DNA from: Chitinophagaceae bacterium
GTDB taxonomy: Bacteria > Bacteroidota > Bacteroidia > Chitinophagales > Chitinophagaceae
Assembly: GCA_947447825.1 (NCBI GenBank)
Contig: CANFLL010000004.1
Span: forward strand, 1-64,000
Direction: 5' to 3'
DNA: 64,000 nucleotides
This document shows positions 9,773 to 17,801 of this stretch, in pieces; positions within the stretch are counted from its first letter, which is position 1, and each line of letters opens with the position of its first letter. Made by a program: the position numbers and the translations under genes. The notes below the pieces were generated by a model. That model saw nothing but the letters and a program-made list of their open reading frames with translations. It did not search any database and was not told the DNA's origin.

Positions 9773-9781
9773 TATCACTTA

Positions 9782-9818
9782 GCCTCTACTAGTTACGCAT
9801 TCTGGTAGAGGCTTTTTT
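9782..9818 (+). terminator. Intrinsic terminator after the large PL1 gene
   Basis: Perfect arms GCCTCTAC and GTAGAGGC are followed by six T residues, 10 bases after the stop codon. It separates the GH28-CE8-PL1 run from the next PL1 gene, which may therefore rely on read-through or its own promoter. Confidence 0.85.
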
Positions 9819-9828
9819 AAATTATACA

Positions 9829-12456
9829 ATGAATATCACTTCTACCATTTTACGCATAACACTCTCTTTATCATTACTGCTTGCATTTACACAAGTGCAT
9901 TCTCAACAGATTTCGTTTCCTGGAGCAGAAGGTGCAGGAAGGTTTGCAAGCGGCGGTAGAGGAACAGCCAAAGCTCTGACCACTGTTTTTGAAGTTACGA
10001 ATCTTACCGATAAAAACTCCGTTGGTTCTTTGAGATATGCCTGCAGCCAATCTATCAGTAAAGTTCCTTACAGAACAATCGTTTTTAGAGTTTCTGGAAC
10101 TATTCACCTCAATTCAAAGTTGCCAATACCAGCCAATACTACTTTAGCAGGGCAAACAGCTCCTGGCGATGGTATATGTCTTGCAGACTTTCCTACGGTA
10201 ATAAACGGTGACAATGTAATTATTCGTTACATGCGTTTTAGAATGGGCGACAAAAATCAGCTAAAAACAAATCGTGCAAACTGTGGCGTACCAGTAGCAC
10301 CCTTTACGGATACAACTTGTCTGCCCCTTAATGGTAGTGGAGGTGATGATGCACTTGGCGCAATAGGATCAAATAATGTAATTATTGATCATTGTACCGT
10401 TGGTTGGGGGGGAGATGAATCATTAAGTGTTTACAGGGGTGATAGCCTTACACTACAATGGAATCTAATTAGTGAAGGTTTAAATTATTCGTATCATTTC
10501 GAAACCGGAGATAAAGATTTTGAACATCATGGTTACGGTGGAATATGGGGCGGACTACATGCCACTTTTCACCATAATCTATTTGCACATTTTAAAAGTA
10601 GAAATCCGCGCTTTTCTGGTAATAGCACTTACCCAGCCGGCTCTTTCGAGAGTGCAGATTTCAGAAACAATGTAATTTACAATTGGGGTTTGTTTTCAGC
10701 TTATGGTGGCGAAGGTGGACATTACAACATGGTAAATAACTATTATAAATCTGGCCCATCCACTGGTTCTGGAACAAGATACCGCATTGTAAATGTAGAT
10801 AGTAGTGTTGCAGAGGGTTATGCACACTATTATTTGTCTGGCAATTATGTGTATGGTTCTGCAAAGATTACCAATAGCAATTGGTTAGGCGCATACATGA
10901 TGTCAGGTAAAACCGCAGATTCTGGGCGGTCTAGAGTTTCAACCCCTTTTATACCAGACTGGATTCCTTCCTACACAAACACGGCGCAAGAAGCTTACGA
11001 TACGGTTATTAAATATGCAGGGGTAACCATTCCGAGAAGAGATACCCTCGACCAACGGGTAATTAATGATGTAGAAAATAGGATTGGACGGTTGATTGAT
11101 GTACAAGGAGACTATCCGCACGCAACGCCGTATGCTCAAACTGTAAATGCTTGGCCAACACTCAATTCTGATACTGCACCAGTAGATTCAGATCATGATG
11201 GAATGCCAGATAGTTGGGAAACAGCCAACGGACTGAACCCCAATAATGCAGCAGATAGGGGTGTATTTGCTGCTAATGGATATACCAATCTGGAGAATTA
11301 TCTTAATGGTATTACCACTTCTCCCACGCCTATCACTACAAATATTGCCACTGCTACTTGGCCATTATTAACAGATCAATTACCAATCATAAAAGGAAAT
11401 ATTAGCGCTACTAATCAAGTGGTGGGTAGTGGATTAGCTGATATTAGTTATGGAAAAACTTTTGGTACTATCAACGGATGGCAAACTTTAGGAACTACTA
11501 GTTTTTTACCGAAATCCTACACTGCAAATGCGTATTTGCAATACAATGTAACCCCACTTCCGGGAAAGATATTTACGGTTAATGCCATTGGTTTAGCTGC
11601 TTTGGGTGGCGGTGGAACAGGTGTAAAAACAGCGGTGTATTACTCGCTAGATAGTTTTGCTACTGCTAACCCAATTGCAGGAGGATGTTTTTATAATGGT
11701 GCTACATCAACTGCTTTAAGTACTAGTCCTATTTCTCTTTTAAGTTCCAATTCCGCTTCTCTTGCCGGAGAACAAGCTAGTAGCTCGCCAACATCTATCA
11801 CCGTATTGCCCAATCAAACTTTGTCTTTAAGGGTTTATGTGTGGAATACAAGTACGGCAAACAGGTACTTTGCCAATCAGAATGTAACCATCAATGGCAT
11901 TACTTCCGATGCACCTCTATCCGTAAATCTTGCTGACTTATCCGCTGAAGTTATAAATGAGAAAGTAAGGCTTAACTGGAATACAGTTAATGAAACTAAC
12001 ATGAAAGCTTTTGAAGTTGAAAGAAGCACTGATGCACAAACATTCGTATTTGTAGAAAAGATTGCTGCTAAGAATTTGACAAATAATAATTATCAATTTA
12101 CGGATGATAATAAACTTGAGAACACTGTTTACTATCGATTAAAAACAATAGAAAAGGATGGCAAATATGCTTACAGTAAAATAGTGAAAGTTGTTTTGGG
12201 TAGAAATCAAATGACAGCTAAGTTGTTTCCTAATCCGGTTAATAGTCAATTAACTGTGTCATTAAATACTTTTTCGGGTAATAGGAATGCCGAGATATTA
12301 TCTATCGTAGGAAAGAAATTAATGCAGTTTACCATAGAGAATGGTGTGGTTTCTAAAACCATTGATGTATCTAAATTAGGTAAAGGGCAATATTTATTAG
12401 TAATAAAGGGAGGATTGCAAAGTGAAAGCACCACACTAAAATTCGCTAAAGAATAG
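9829..12456 (+). CDS. PL1-type pectate lyase with T9SS sorting domain
   Basis: Predicted exported lyase of 875 residues. The signal peptide is residues 1-25 (ends VHSQ). The PL1 beta-helix covers about 27-430, with NVIIDHCTVGWGGDESLSVY and the downstream HHNLFAHFKSRNPRF segment carrying the HHN and RNPRF motifs typical of this subgroup. At about 453-475 there is a calcium-type DSDHDGMPDSWE motif. About 540-690 is a beta-rich domain of unknown type. The C-terminal ~75 residues are a T9SS type A tail (LFPNPVNSQLTVSLN). It differs from the neighbouring lyase in lacking autotransporter repeats. It is the last gene of the plus-strand pectin arm; no terminator is visible downstream. Confidence 0.9.
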   Translation: MNITSTILRITLSLSLLLAFTQVHSQQISFPGAEGAGRFASGGRGTAKALTTVFEVTNLTDKNSVGSLRYACSQSISKVPYRTIVFRVSGTIHLNSKLPIPANTTLAGQTAPGDGICLADFPTVINGDNVIIRYMRFRMGDKNQLKTNRANCGVPVAPFTDTTCLPLNGSGGDDALGAIGSNNVIIDHCTVGWGGDESLSVYRGDSLTLQWNLISEGLNYSYHFETGDKDFEHHGYGGIWGGLHATFHHNLFAHFKSRNPRFSGNSTYPAGSFESADFRNNVIYNWGLFSAYGGEGGHYNMVNNYYKSGPSTGSGTRYRIVNVDSSVAEGYAHYYLSGNYVYGSAKITNSNWLGAYMMSGKTADSGRSRVSTPFIPDWIPSYTNTAQEAYDTVIKYAGVTIPRRDTLDQRVINDVENRIGRLIDVQGDYPHATPYAQTVNAWPTLNSDTAPVDSDHDGMPDSWETANGLNPNNAADRGVFAANGYTNLENYLNGITTSPTPITTNIATATWPLLTDQLPIIKGNISATNQVVGSGLADISYGKTFGTINGWQTLGTTSFLPKSYTANAYLQYNVTPLPGKIFTVNAIGLAALGGGGTGVKTAVYYSLDSFATANPIAGGCFYNGATSTALSTSPISLLSSNSASLAGEQASSSPTSITVLPNQTLSLRVYVWNTSTANRYFANQNVTINGITSDAPLSVNLADLSAEVINEKVRLNWNTVNETNMKAFEVERSTDAQTFVFVEKIAAKNLTNNNYQFTDDNKLENTVYYRLKTIEKDGKYAYSKIVKVVLGRNQMTAKLFPNPVNSQLTVSLNTFSGNRNAEILSIVGKKLMQFTIENGVVSKTIDVSKLGKGQYLLVIKGGLQSESTTLKFAKE

Positions 12457-12627
12457 ACGAGAAAACAAATATCTTTTTCATGTAAACGAGAATTGATGAT
12501 GACCTCGAAAGTACAGCGTTGTTTTGCTATGCAATATGATATTTATTGTACTTACAATTATTCTTCCTGAATATCCCAGAATGGGTTTCTATTTAAGTGA
12601 AATATGGAGGTTATAATTACTATCCCT

Positions 12628-12843
12628 TTATTTCAAGCGATTGAAAAATGTGTCTTCTTCAATTCCGATAGAAGGATTGGCTTGGTAAGATGCCAGACGT
12701 CTGATAGATTCTTCTTGATGCCAAGCAGGTATAGGTTGTTCCAGAATATCTATGGCATCCATTAGTTTTAAGTCTTCAATTATAGCCGCGGCGTATTCCT
12801 TTTTTATGGCTATTTGATAAATGTTATTATTCATAAACATCAT
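12628..12843 (-). CDS. Putative orphan antitoxin / addiction-module component
   Basis: This 71-residue acidic protein contains DAIDILEQPIPAWHQEESIRR, resembling the C-terminal half of small Bacteroidota addiction-module antitoxins. A nested ATG at 12834 is also possible. No RelE- or PIN-like toxin follows in the transcribed direction: the 170 bases down to the pectin gene are empty. It is either an orphan or a stray stabilising factor. Family membership is inferred from size, composition and context only. Confidence 0.5.
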   Translation of the reverse strand: MMFMNNNIYQIAIKKEYAAAIIEDLKLMDAIDILEQPIPAWHQEESIRRLASYQANPSIGIEEDTFFNRLK

Positions 12844-13045
12844 TTTTTCTAAATCTACCTATAAACCACCATACCCTGTTTCTAAATTATTAATTGGATT
12901 AAAAGTTAGAGAAAAGCTATCTAAGCGACTGCACACGCAAAACACGTTCGCTAGCCCTTGTAGATATTAGCGATTGACGTGGACTAGCGGAGAGATTTTA
13001 TTTCATAGGGTTACAAATCATATTCAAAAGTGTGGAATAAAAAAC

Positions 13046-13067
13046 TTTAGCTAACTAGTTAGCTAAA
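13046..13067. terminator. Perfect 22-bp palindrome at the end of the PIN toxin gene
   Basis: A perfect dyad centred on ACTAGT (TTTAGCTAAC plus its complement) spans the stop codon at 13059. On the minus strand it is followed by a short T-rich stretch (AAGTTTTTTA), so it could terminate the toxin-antitoxin transcript. It could equally be an operator or recombination site; the sequence does not decide. Confidence 0.5.
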
Positions 13068-13445
13068 ACTAAAAGGATTGATGATTTTTAAAGACCTAAT
13101 ATTTTCAAAGTCTTTCGCATTATTAGTAATCAAGGTGTAACCATAAGTTATAGCAGTGGCAGCAATAATGGCATCAGGTGTTTTTACTTTTTTGCCTTTC
13201 CGTAGTTTTATACAGTTGGCTATCACTTCTTCGTTGATGTTTAGAATATTGCTATCCGTAATAAAATCCCTGATACTTTTTTCTTTCTGTGGCGATGTTT
13301 TCCAACATAACAACTCTATTTGGGTAATAATGGAAAGATTAGGTAAGGCATCAATTACTTCATCTAGAAAATTGGTGGCATTAATGGAAAAACAATCAGA
13401 AAGATAATCGGAGATTACATTGGTGTCAATTAAATATTGTTCCAT
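13059..13445 (-). CDS. VapC-like PIN-domain toxin ribonuclease
   Basis: Predicted magnesium-dependent ribonuclease of a type II toxin-antitoxin pair. The 128-residue PIN domain starts LIDTNVISDYL (first acidic residue), then TQIELLCW (Glu), KTPDAIIAATAI (Asp) and TNNAKDFENI (Asp), giving the expected four-acid active site. Length is normal. Its start overlaps the 3' end of the upstream antitoxin by 16 bases, the usual translational coupling. It lies in the accessory island between the two pectin arms. Confidence 0.9.
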   Translation of the reverse strand: MEQYLIDTNVISDYLSDCFSINATNFLDEVIDALPNLSIITQIELLCWKTSPQKEKSIRDFITDSNILNINEEVIANCIKLRKGKKVKTPDAIIAATAITYGYTLITNNAKDFENIRSLKIINPFSFS

Positions 13446-13645
13446 TCTGTTCTCATTTGTTGGATATGCTTGGTCAAATCTTCGCCTTCTTCTTTATTTA
13501 GGATGCCCTTATACTTTTCAGATAATCTTTTGGTAGCAGGGGTCGTTGGTTCTTTTATTATCTTTATCAAACGCAGTTCTTCCAATTGTTTCAGCAAACC
13601 CCTTGCCTTAGGATTAGTTATTTGTATTTGCAGTGTGTTTACCAT
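13430..13645 (-). CDS. Antitoxin paired with the PIN toxin
   Basis: A 71-residue charged protein precedes and overlaps the PIN toxin gene. It begins LQIQITNPKARGLLKQLEEL and ends in an acidic, toxin-wrapping type of tail (EEGEDLTKHIQQM). It does not show a classic AbrB or ribbon-helix-helix signature to me, but the position and overlap make the antitoxin role very likely. No other gene lies upstream, so the pair is probably autoregulated from the 13646-13700 region. Confidence 0.75.
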   Translation of the reverse strand: MVNTLQIQITNPKARGLLKQLEELRLIKIIKEPTTPATKRLSEKYKGILNKEEGEDLTKHIQQMRTEWNNI

Positions 13646-13695
13646 AAAACAAAAGTACTATTTTATGTGCATCTTATCAATTATAGATTACTTGG

Positions 13696-13748
13696 ATAAA
13701 AATCGCTGATACTGCACGTGTACTAACTAACTTGTGGCTTCGCTACAA
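13696..13748 (-). repeat. Island boundary repeat (type B), copy 1, inverted
   Basis: Read on the minus strand this matches the start of the type B repeat (TAGCGAAGCCACAAGT, then ACACGTGCAGTATC). Together with copy 2 it makes a large hairpin with perfect 16-base arms at 13730-13745 and 13799-13814. It lies between the toxin-antitoxin pair and the restriction-modification genes. Confidence 0.6.
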
Positions 13749-13796
13749 TCAAATAGTTATAGTAAAAATGATACTGCAAAAACATTAGCAAACTAT

Positions 13797-13872
13797 CTTA
13801 GCGAAGCCACAAGTGACACACTTGCGGTAGCAGCGAGTCCGTGCGGCACCCTGATTTGACTTGCGGCAGCGA
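13797..13872 (+). repeat. Island boundary repeat (type B), copy 2
   Basis: Starts CTTAGCGAAGCCACAAGT and contains ACTTGCGGTAGCAGCGAGTCCG and CACCCTGATTTGAC in that order (each read in short blocks). The same blocks recur in reverse orientation at 15976-16028 and 17542-17611. It lies 84 bases before the methyltransferase start and forms one flank of an inverted pair around the restriction-modification genes. Confidence 0.65.
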
Positions 13873-13955
13873 GGGCTGTTATTTATAACTTCTTTTTTAA
13901 AGTAATATTAAAGACATAAATTTGTAACCCTTGTGTAAGGTTAAACAGGTTGGTT

Positions 13956-15188
13956 ATGAGTGATTATTTAACATTGGCAGAAGCTTCAGAATTTATAGGG
14001 AAGAGTAAGGAAACCCTAAGACGTTGGGATAGAGAAGGAAAGCTAAATGCTGTCCGTGAACCAATGAGCAACTATAGGGTTTACAGAAAAGCAGAAGTAT
14101 TGTCTTTGTTTTCTGACTTTGTTACGCCGGATATATCTGAATCTATTTCAAACTTTGTTCTTCCCGATCACGGATATACTGTATTGGAGTTGTTTGCAGG
14201 TGCTGGAGGGCTAGCTGTAGGAATAGAAAAAGCAGGATTGAAATGTGTTGCACTAAATGAATTGGACAAATGGGCTTGTCAAACTCTTCGGAATAATCGA
14301 CCGAATTGGAAGGTGTTGGAGGGAGATATAAAGTCCTTCAATTTTGAAGAATACCATAATAAGGTAGATGTCGTAACTGGTGGATTTCCTTGTCAGGCAT
14401 TTAGTTATGCAGGCAAAAAGTTAGGATTGGCAGATGCGCGAGGCACCTTGTTTTATGAGTTTGCACGTGTAGTGAAAGAGGTTAACCCACCAATATGTAT
14501 TGGTGAGAATGTACGTGGGTTATTGAGTCATGAAAATGGAAAAACATTGCAGGGTATGGTTTCTATATTGGACGAGATAGGTTATAATGTTGTTCCTGTT
14601 CAGGTATTAAAAGCTATTAACTATAAAGTTCCCCAAAAACGGGAACGATTAATCTTGGTAGGAATTAGAAAAGATATTGGCTTAAAATACGAATATCCTA
14701 AGCCTTATAAAATGATTTATAACCTAAAGGATGCCCTTAAAAAAGGCGAGCTATTTGATACAGATGTTCCATTGTCCGAAGGTGTAAAGTATCCTAAGAG
14801 CAAAAAAGACGTGTTAGACTTGGTGCCACCAAAAGGATATTGGAGAGACCTTCCATTACATATTCAGAAAGAATTTATGGGGGGAAGTTTTCACCTTGGT
14901 GGAGGTAAGACAGGTATTGCTAGAAGGATTGGATGGGACGAGCCTTGCCTTACCCTAACTTGTAGTCCTGCCCAAAAACAAACAGAACGTTGCCATCCAG
15001 ATGAAACAAGACCTTTTACAGTAAGGGAATACGCCCGCATACAAACCTTTCCCGACGATTGGCAGTTTCATGGTTCAATGGCTCAACAATACAAACAAAT
15101 AGGAAATGCCGTTCCTGTAAACTTAGGAAGGGAGGTTGGTTATTCTATTATCCAGTTTTTAAATGAATACTATAAGATTAAAAAGTAA
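13956..15188 (+). CDS. DNA (cytosine-5) methyltransferase with N-terminal MerR-like helix-turn-helix
   Basis: Modification enzyme of a type II restriction-modification system. The track ORF opens at a TTG; the ATG at 13956 gives 410 residues. Residues about 1-55 form an excisionase/MerR-like DNA-binding fold (YLTLAEASEFIGKSKETLRR, then KAEVLSLF). The m5C domain follows with motif I (VLELFAGAGGLAVGIE), the catalytic PCQ loop (GGFPCQAFSYAG), ENV (CIGENVRGLL), the VPQKRERLILVG motif and motif X (QIGNAVPVNLG). The DNA-binding head suggests it may bind its own promoter to set expression. The next gene is convergent and overlaps its 3' end by 11 bases. Confidence 0.93.
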   Translation: MSDYLTLAEASEFIGKSKETLRRWDREGKLNAVREPMSNYRVYRKAEVLSLFSDFVTPDISESISNFVLPDHGYTVLELFAGAGGLAVGIEKAGLKCVALNELDKWACQTLRNNRPNWKVLEGDIKSFNFEEYHNKVDVVTGGFPCQAFSYAGKKLGLADARGTLFYEFARVVKEVNPPICIGENVRGLLSHENGKTLQGMVSILDEIGYNVVPVQVLKAINYKVPQKRERLILVGIRKDIGLKYEYPKPYKMIYNLKDALKKGELFDTDVPLSEGVKYPKSKKDVLDLVPPKGYWRDLPLHIQKEFMGGSFHLGGGKTGIARRIGWDEPCLTLTCSPAQKQTERCHPDETRPFTVREYARIQTFPDDWQFHGSMAQQYKQIGNAVPVNLGREVGYSIIQFLNEYYKIKK

Positions 15189-15891
15189 ATAATGGTGAGG
15201 TTCTTATCTCATTAGCTAAATCACTACATCCTTTTTCAAAGAAATCTTGTGTATCAAGTTCCAAGATACTTAGATTCAGTGCTACAACAAGTTGATCATA
15301 GAACCTAATATATCCAGTTACCCTATGCCAAAAATCCCTACCTATCAGTACGGGATGGGCGGCATCTATTTTTCTGTAATGCATACTCAATTCAGATGGC
15401 TCACCATATAAAACACCTACAATAAAGTCCGAATTGCTAATGCCAGATAGTGCCCTGTTAGTTCTAGCTAGGTTAATTGTGTCGGTAAACTTTTTGATAA
15501 GTGGGTTAACATCTTCCGAGTTAATAGTATTAGGGCCAGATTTCAATTGACACCATTTCTTTCTTGAATCAACTTTGTCTATAAACTCAATATCCATCCC
15601 CTTTATCATTGAACCTTCAGCAATGCCTAAATCAATGAACATACTTTGAATTCTTGTTCCAAAAGAAGTATTGATAGACGTACCAAGAACCCTAGGATAA
15701 TACAATGCTTTTGCAATTCCTTCTGGACTAAACTTTCCATCCAATACCTTTGACAAGTATTTTACTACGATTGGATTTATGTTGTAGGACTTTAGTTTAG
15801 AATGTGTTTTAAGTGAAGAATTGATATGTTGTTCAAAGATATTTTCTTTAAAATATCCCACAATCTTCAGCGTAAGTTCTTGTTCTGTCAT
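15178..15891 (-). CDS. Type II restriction endonuclease (PD-(D/E)xK fold) partner of the methyltransferase
   Basis: The 237-residue protein has a PD-(D/E)xK-like core: GMDIEFIDKVDSRKKWCQLKSGPNT, with Asp-Ile-Glu and Gln-x-Lys in the expected order at about residues 99-119. The upstream SINTSFGTRIQ segment is typical of small type II nucleases. It is tail-to-tail with the methyltransferase and overlaps it by 11 bases. I cannot assign a specific enzyme family or recognition sequence from memory with confidence. The nuclease role rests on the motif and on the adjacent methyltransferase. Confidence 0.8.
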   Translation of the reverse strand: MTEQELTLKIVGYFKENIFEQHINSSLKTHSKLKSYNINPIVVKYLSKVLDGKFSPEGIAKALYYPRVLGTSINTSFGTRIQSMFIDLGIAEGSMIKGMDIEFIDKVDSRKKWCQLKSGPNTINSEDVNPLIKKFTDTINLARTNRALSGISNSDFIVGVLYGEPSELSMHYRKIDAAHPVLIGRDFWHRVTGYIRFYDQLVVALNLSILELDTQDFFEKGCSDLANEIRTSPLFTF

Positions 15892-16221
15892 TCAATAAGG
15901 TTTAATTTATTTCCTCAAATATAGTTGGATATAACTGTTATCCTTACTTGTTTTTTCCGTCTTTGTTGGTGTTCCCCGATACCGCACGTCAAATCAGGGT
16001 GTCGCTGCCGCAAGTCTGTGACTTGTGGTATGTAAGCAAGTTCCCCTACATCTCTTACTTCTACCACTCTAATAAATTTTACAAAAAAGAGGTTCTCATA
16101 AGCTGATTTCAAACGGACACTCCTTTTTCTACTTCGTAAAGATGCAGATTTATTTTGTATAACAATAAAATAAAATTGTCACGATGTGTAAATGATTGGT
16201 GCTAGAGTTTATTCGGCAACT
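15892..16221. other. Gene-free stretch with type B repeat
   Basis: Between the nuclease and the next hairpin there is no supported gene. It contains the inverted type B repeat at 15976-16028. The 65-codon minus-strand ORF at 15915-16112 runs over this repeat and is not credible. Confidence 0.5.
15976..16028 (-). repeat. Island boundary repeat (type B), copy 3
   Basis: On the minus strand: CCACAAGTCACAGACTTGCGG, then CAGCGACACCCTGATTTGAC, then TGCGG. This is the type B order in reverse orientation to copy 2, so the restriction-modification pair is bracketed by inverted copies. Confidence 0.65.
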
Positions 16222-16254
16222 AACGCTATAAGGGCTTTGAGCCCTTATAGCGTT
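16222..16254. repeat. CTATAAGGGCT hairpin, left copy
   Basis: Perfect 15-base arms (AACGCTATAAGGGCT and its complement) enclose a 3-base loop, followed by TTTT. A related hairpin with the same CTATAAGGG core occurs at 17684-17719, on the other side of the beta-sandwich gene and its palindrome array. It could terminate transcripts; the paired placement suggests a module boundary. Confidence 0.7.
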
Positions 16255-16577
16255 TTGGTGTTTTGCGTATAGATGTGGTGAAGAACGCCAACTTCGACAA
16301 ATGGAAACACCGAAAGCTTCATGCTTTCTGGAAGATGCAATAACTCTCTTCCATCTCCCTCAAAAAACTATTTCAAATTTAATTAGGTTTTATCGAACTT
16401 TCCTTTGAACCTTCACCAGAATTAAAAACTGACTAATTACTAAAACATAAAACGTTGCTTTATGAACACATTAGTAGCTTACAAATTTCTTCTTTGCAAC
16501 GTCCGAAATAGCTGCTATTCAACGGCAGTAATCATTACACAGCTTCAACTAGATGGTTAAAAGGCTTTTTTGCTTCC

Positions 16578-16761
16578 AAGAACAATATCATTCTTAGTAA
16601 GAACAATATCATTCTTGGCAAAAACAATATCATTCTTAGTAAGAATGATATCATTCTTAGTAAGAACAATATCATTCTTGGTAAGAACAAATTCATTCTT
16701 GATAAGAACAATATCATTCTTGGCAAGAACAATATCCTTCTTGGTAAGAACAATATTCAGG
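16578..16761. repeat. 21-bp array A: palindromic AAGAAnnATATnnTTCTT units
   Basis: Eight full units and a partial ninth start at 16578, 16599, 16620, 16641, 16662, 16683, 16704, 16725 and 16746, exactly 21 bases apart. Each is an 18-base near-palindrome plus a 3-base spacer (AGT, GGC, GGT or GAT). The fourth unit, AAGAATGATATCATTCTT, is a perfect palindrome. The array ends 66 bases before the ATG at 16827. Because 21 is a multiple of three the array is open in several frames on both strands; those ORFs are artefacts. Confidence 0.95.
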
Positions 16762-16826
16762 AAGGGAAAAAGTAAATTGCAATTAACCTCTTTTACATAC
16801 TCGTTTAATCATTAAATTTAAAAAAA

Positions 16827-17495
16827 ATGTCAGACAACAAACCGCTTATACCATCAACAGATGACGGCAAACATGGTTTTTACATAGTTATTGTGCCATA
16901 CATAAATCTGGCTGCCAATCAATTGCGTTTCAATACGCCCGCAGGAATTCTTTCAGCAATGAACACCAATTATGGGCTTTGGAATCCAAATTGGTTAAAG
17001 TATAAGGATGTTTCTCAGTGCACAAAGCCAGTAATTGAATTAAAGGATAGCTTGGAAATTAAGCTTGACGGTAATATTGATGATGTTTATGGGGATATTC
17101 CCGATTCTGTTTTAACGGCCAACGACAAGGCTGTATTTTTAATTTATGCCCGTAAAGCGGCAAGTTCGGCTGTGGTTTCGCCCATAGCACCGGGTTTTGC
17201 AATGGATACTGCGGGTCATTTGTGGGCTAAGTTTCTATTTCACAACACCGCCACGCCTACTAGTAAGGGTGCGCCAACGGGCAATATTGTTTATTACGAA
17301 ACCTACATTGGTGCAGCGGGCATTGCCAATGCCGATGTGGTGTTTAGCAATGGAAACGTAACATCTTCATCAATACATACTTTTCATTTTGATGAAAGTC
17401 AGGTAGGAAAAACTTGTTACGTGCGCTGTTTTTATCAAACAAAAAAAGACGAACGTAGCCCTGCAAGCGTCATTCTTAGCTTTGTGATAATGTAG
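16827..17495 (+). CDS. Small leaderless beta-sandwich-like protein downstream of array A
   Basis: A 222-residue protein without signal peptide or membrane segment. It is beta-rich and ends in a fibronectin-III-like strand pattern (THTFHFDESQVGKTCYVRCF, then DERSPAS). The layout of that C-terminal strand block resembles the end of the two paralogues at 31278 and 56802 (HSLEI..., YVFKMAA..., RRNY.AP), but overall identity looks low. Function unknown. It is preceded by 21-bp array A and bracketed by two CTATAAGGG hairpins, which suggests a self-contained module of array plus gene. Confidence 0.75.
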   Translation: MSDNKPLIPSTDDGKHGFYIVIVPYINLAANQLRFNTPAGILSAMNTNYGLWNPNWLKYKDVSQCTKPVIELKDSLEIKLDGNIDDVYGDIPDSVLTANDKAVFLIYARKAASSAVVSPIAPGFAMDTAGHLWAKFLFHNTATPTSKGAPTGNIVYYETYIGAAGIANADVVFSNGNVTSSSIHTFHFDESQVGKTCYVRCFYQTKKDERSPASVILSFVIM

Positions 17496-17541
17496 GAGGT
17501 GCTAAGTATTGTGTAAAATAAAAGAAGAGACTGCCCATTGG

Positions 17542-17611
17542 CACACGTCAAATTAGAATGTGAAACGGACTTGCTGCTACCGCACGTTTCCTCACGTGTT
17601 GATTCGCTAAG
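17542..17611 (-). repeat. Island boundary repeat (type B), copy 4
   Basis: On the minus strand it begins CTTAGCGAATCAACACGTGA and then has GTGCGGTAGCAGCAAGTCCG and TAATTTGACGTG, colinear with copy 2 but more diverged. It lies after the 222-aa gene and directly before the first type R repeat. Confidence 0.55.
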
Positions 17612-17617
17612 ATGCTT

Positions 17618-17680
17618 CACTAGACCATCAATATCCCAATAGTGCAATACTGCTCGAAAATCTGGATGCTAGAAGGGTTG
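17618..17680 (+). repeat. Cassette-end repeat (type R), copy 1
   Basis: CACTAG..., CCC, AGTGCAATACTGCTC, then GGATGCTAG. Nested complementary blocks (CTAG/CTAG, CCC/GG, GCA.T/ACTGC) would fold as an interrupted hairpin. It is colinear with the repeats at 18590, 19308 and 19999. Confidence 0.55.
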
Positions 17681-17683
17681 ACC

Positions 17684-17719
17684 AATCCTATAAGGGGCTG
17701 GCAGCCCTTATAGGATTTT
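17684..17719. repeat. CTATAAGGG hairpin, right copy
   Basis: Perfect 13-base arms AATCCTATAAGGG and CCCTTATAGGATT enclose an 8-base loop and are followed by TT. It shares the CTATAAGGGCT core with the hairpin at 16222-16254. Confidence 0.65.
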
Positions 17720-17767
17720 ATCTGCGATGTTATTCTTCTTTACCAAAATCTATAAAGACGTAATCTA

Positions 17768-17775
17768 TATATTTG
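17768..17775 (+). promoter_or_regulatory. -7 element (TATATTTG) for the ankyrin gene
   Basis: A perfect Bacteroidota -7 hexamer-plus lies 26 bases before the chosen ATG at 17802. No good TTTG -33 element is present. Its location inside the longer track ORF supports the shorter start. Confidence 0.45.
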
Positions 17776-17801
17776 TGAGAGGGAAATCGTTAGTTTTAGA
17801 T

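Noticed and set aside
13950-13955. TTG start of the methyltransferase in the track
   Set aside because: An in-frame ATG follows two codons later.
16535-16815. ORFs of 72 and 81 codons over array A, both strands
   Set aside because: They encode heptapeptide repeats simply because 21 bp is seven codons; both strands are open, and there is no domain.
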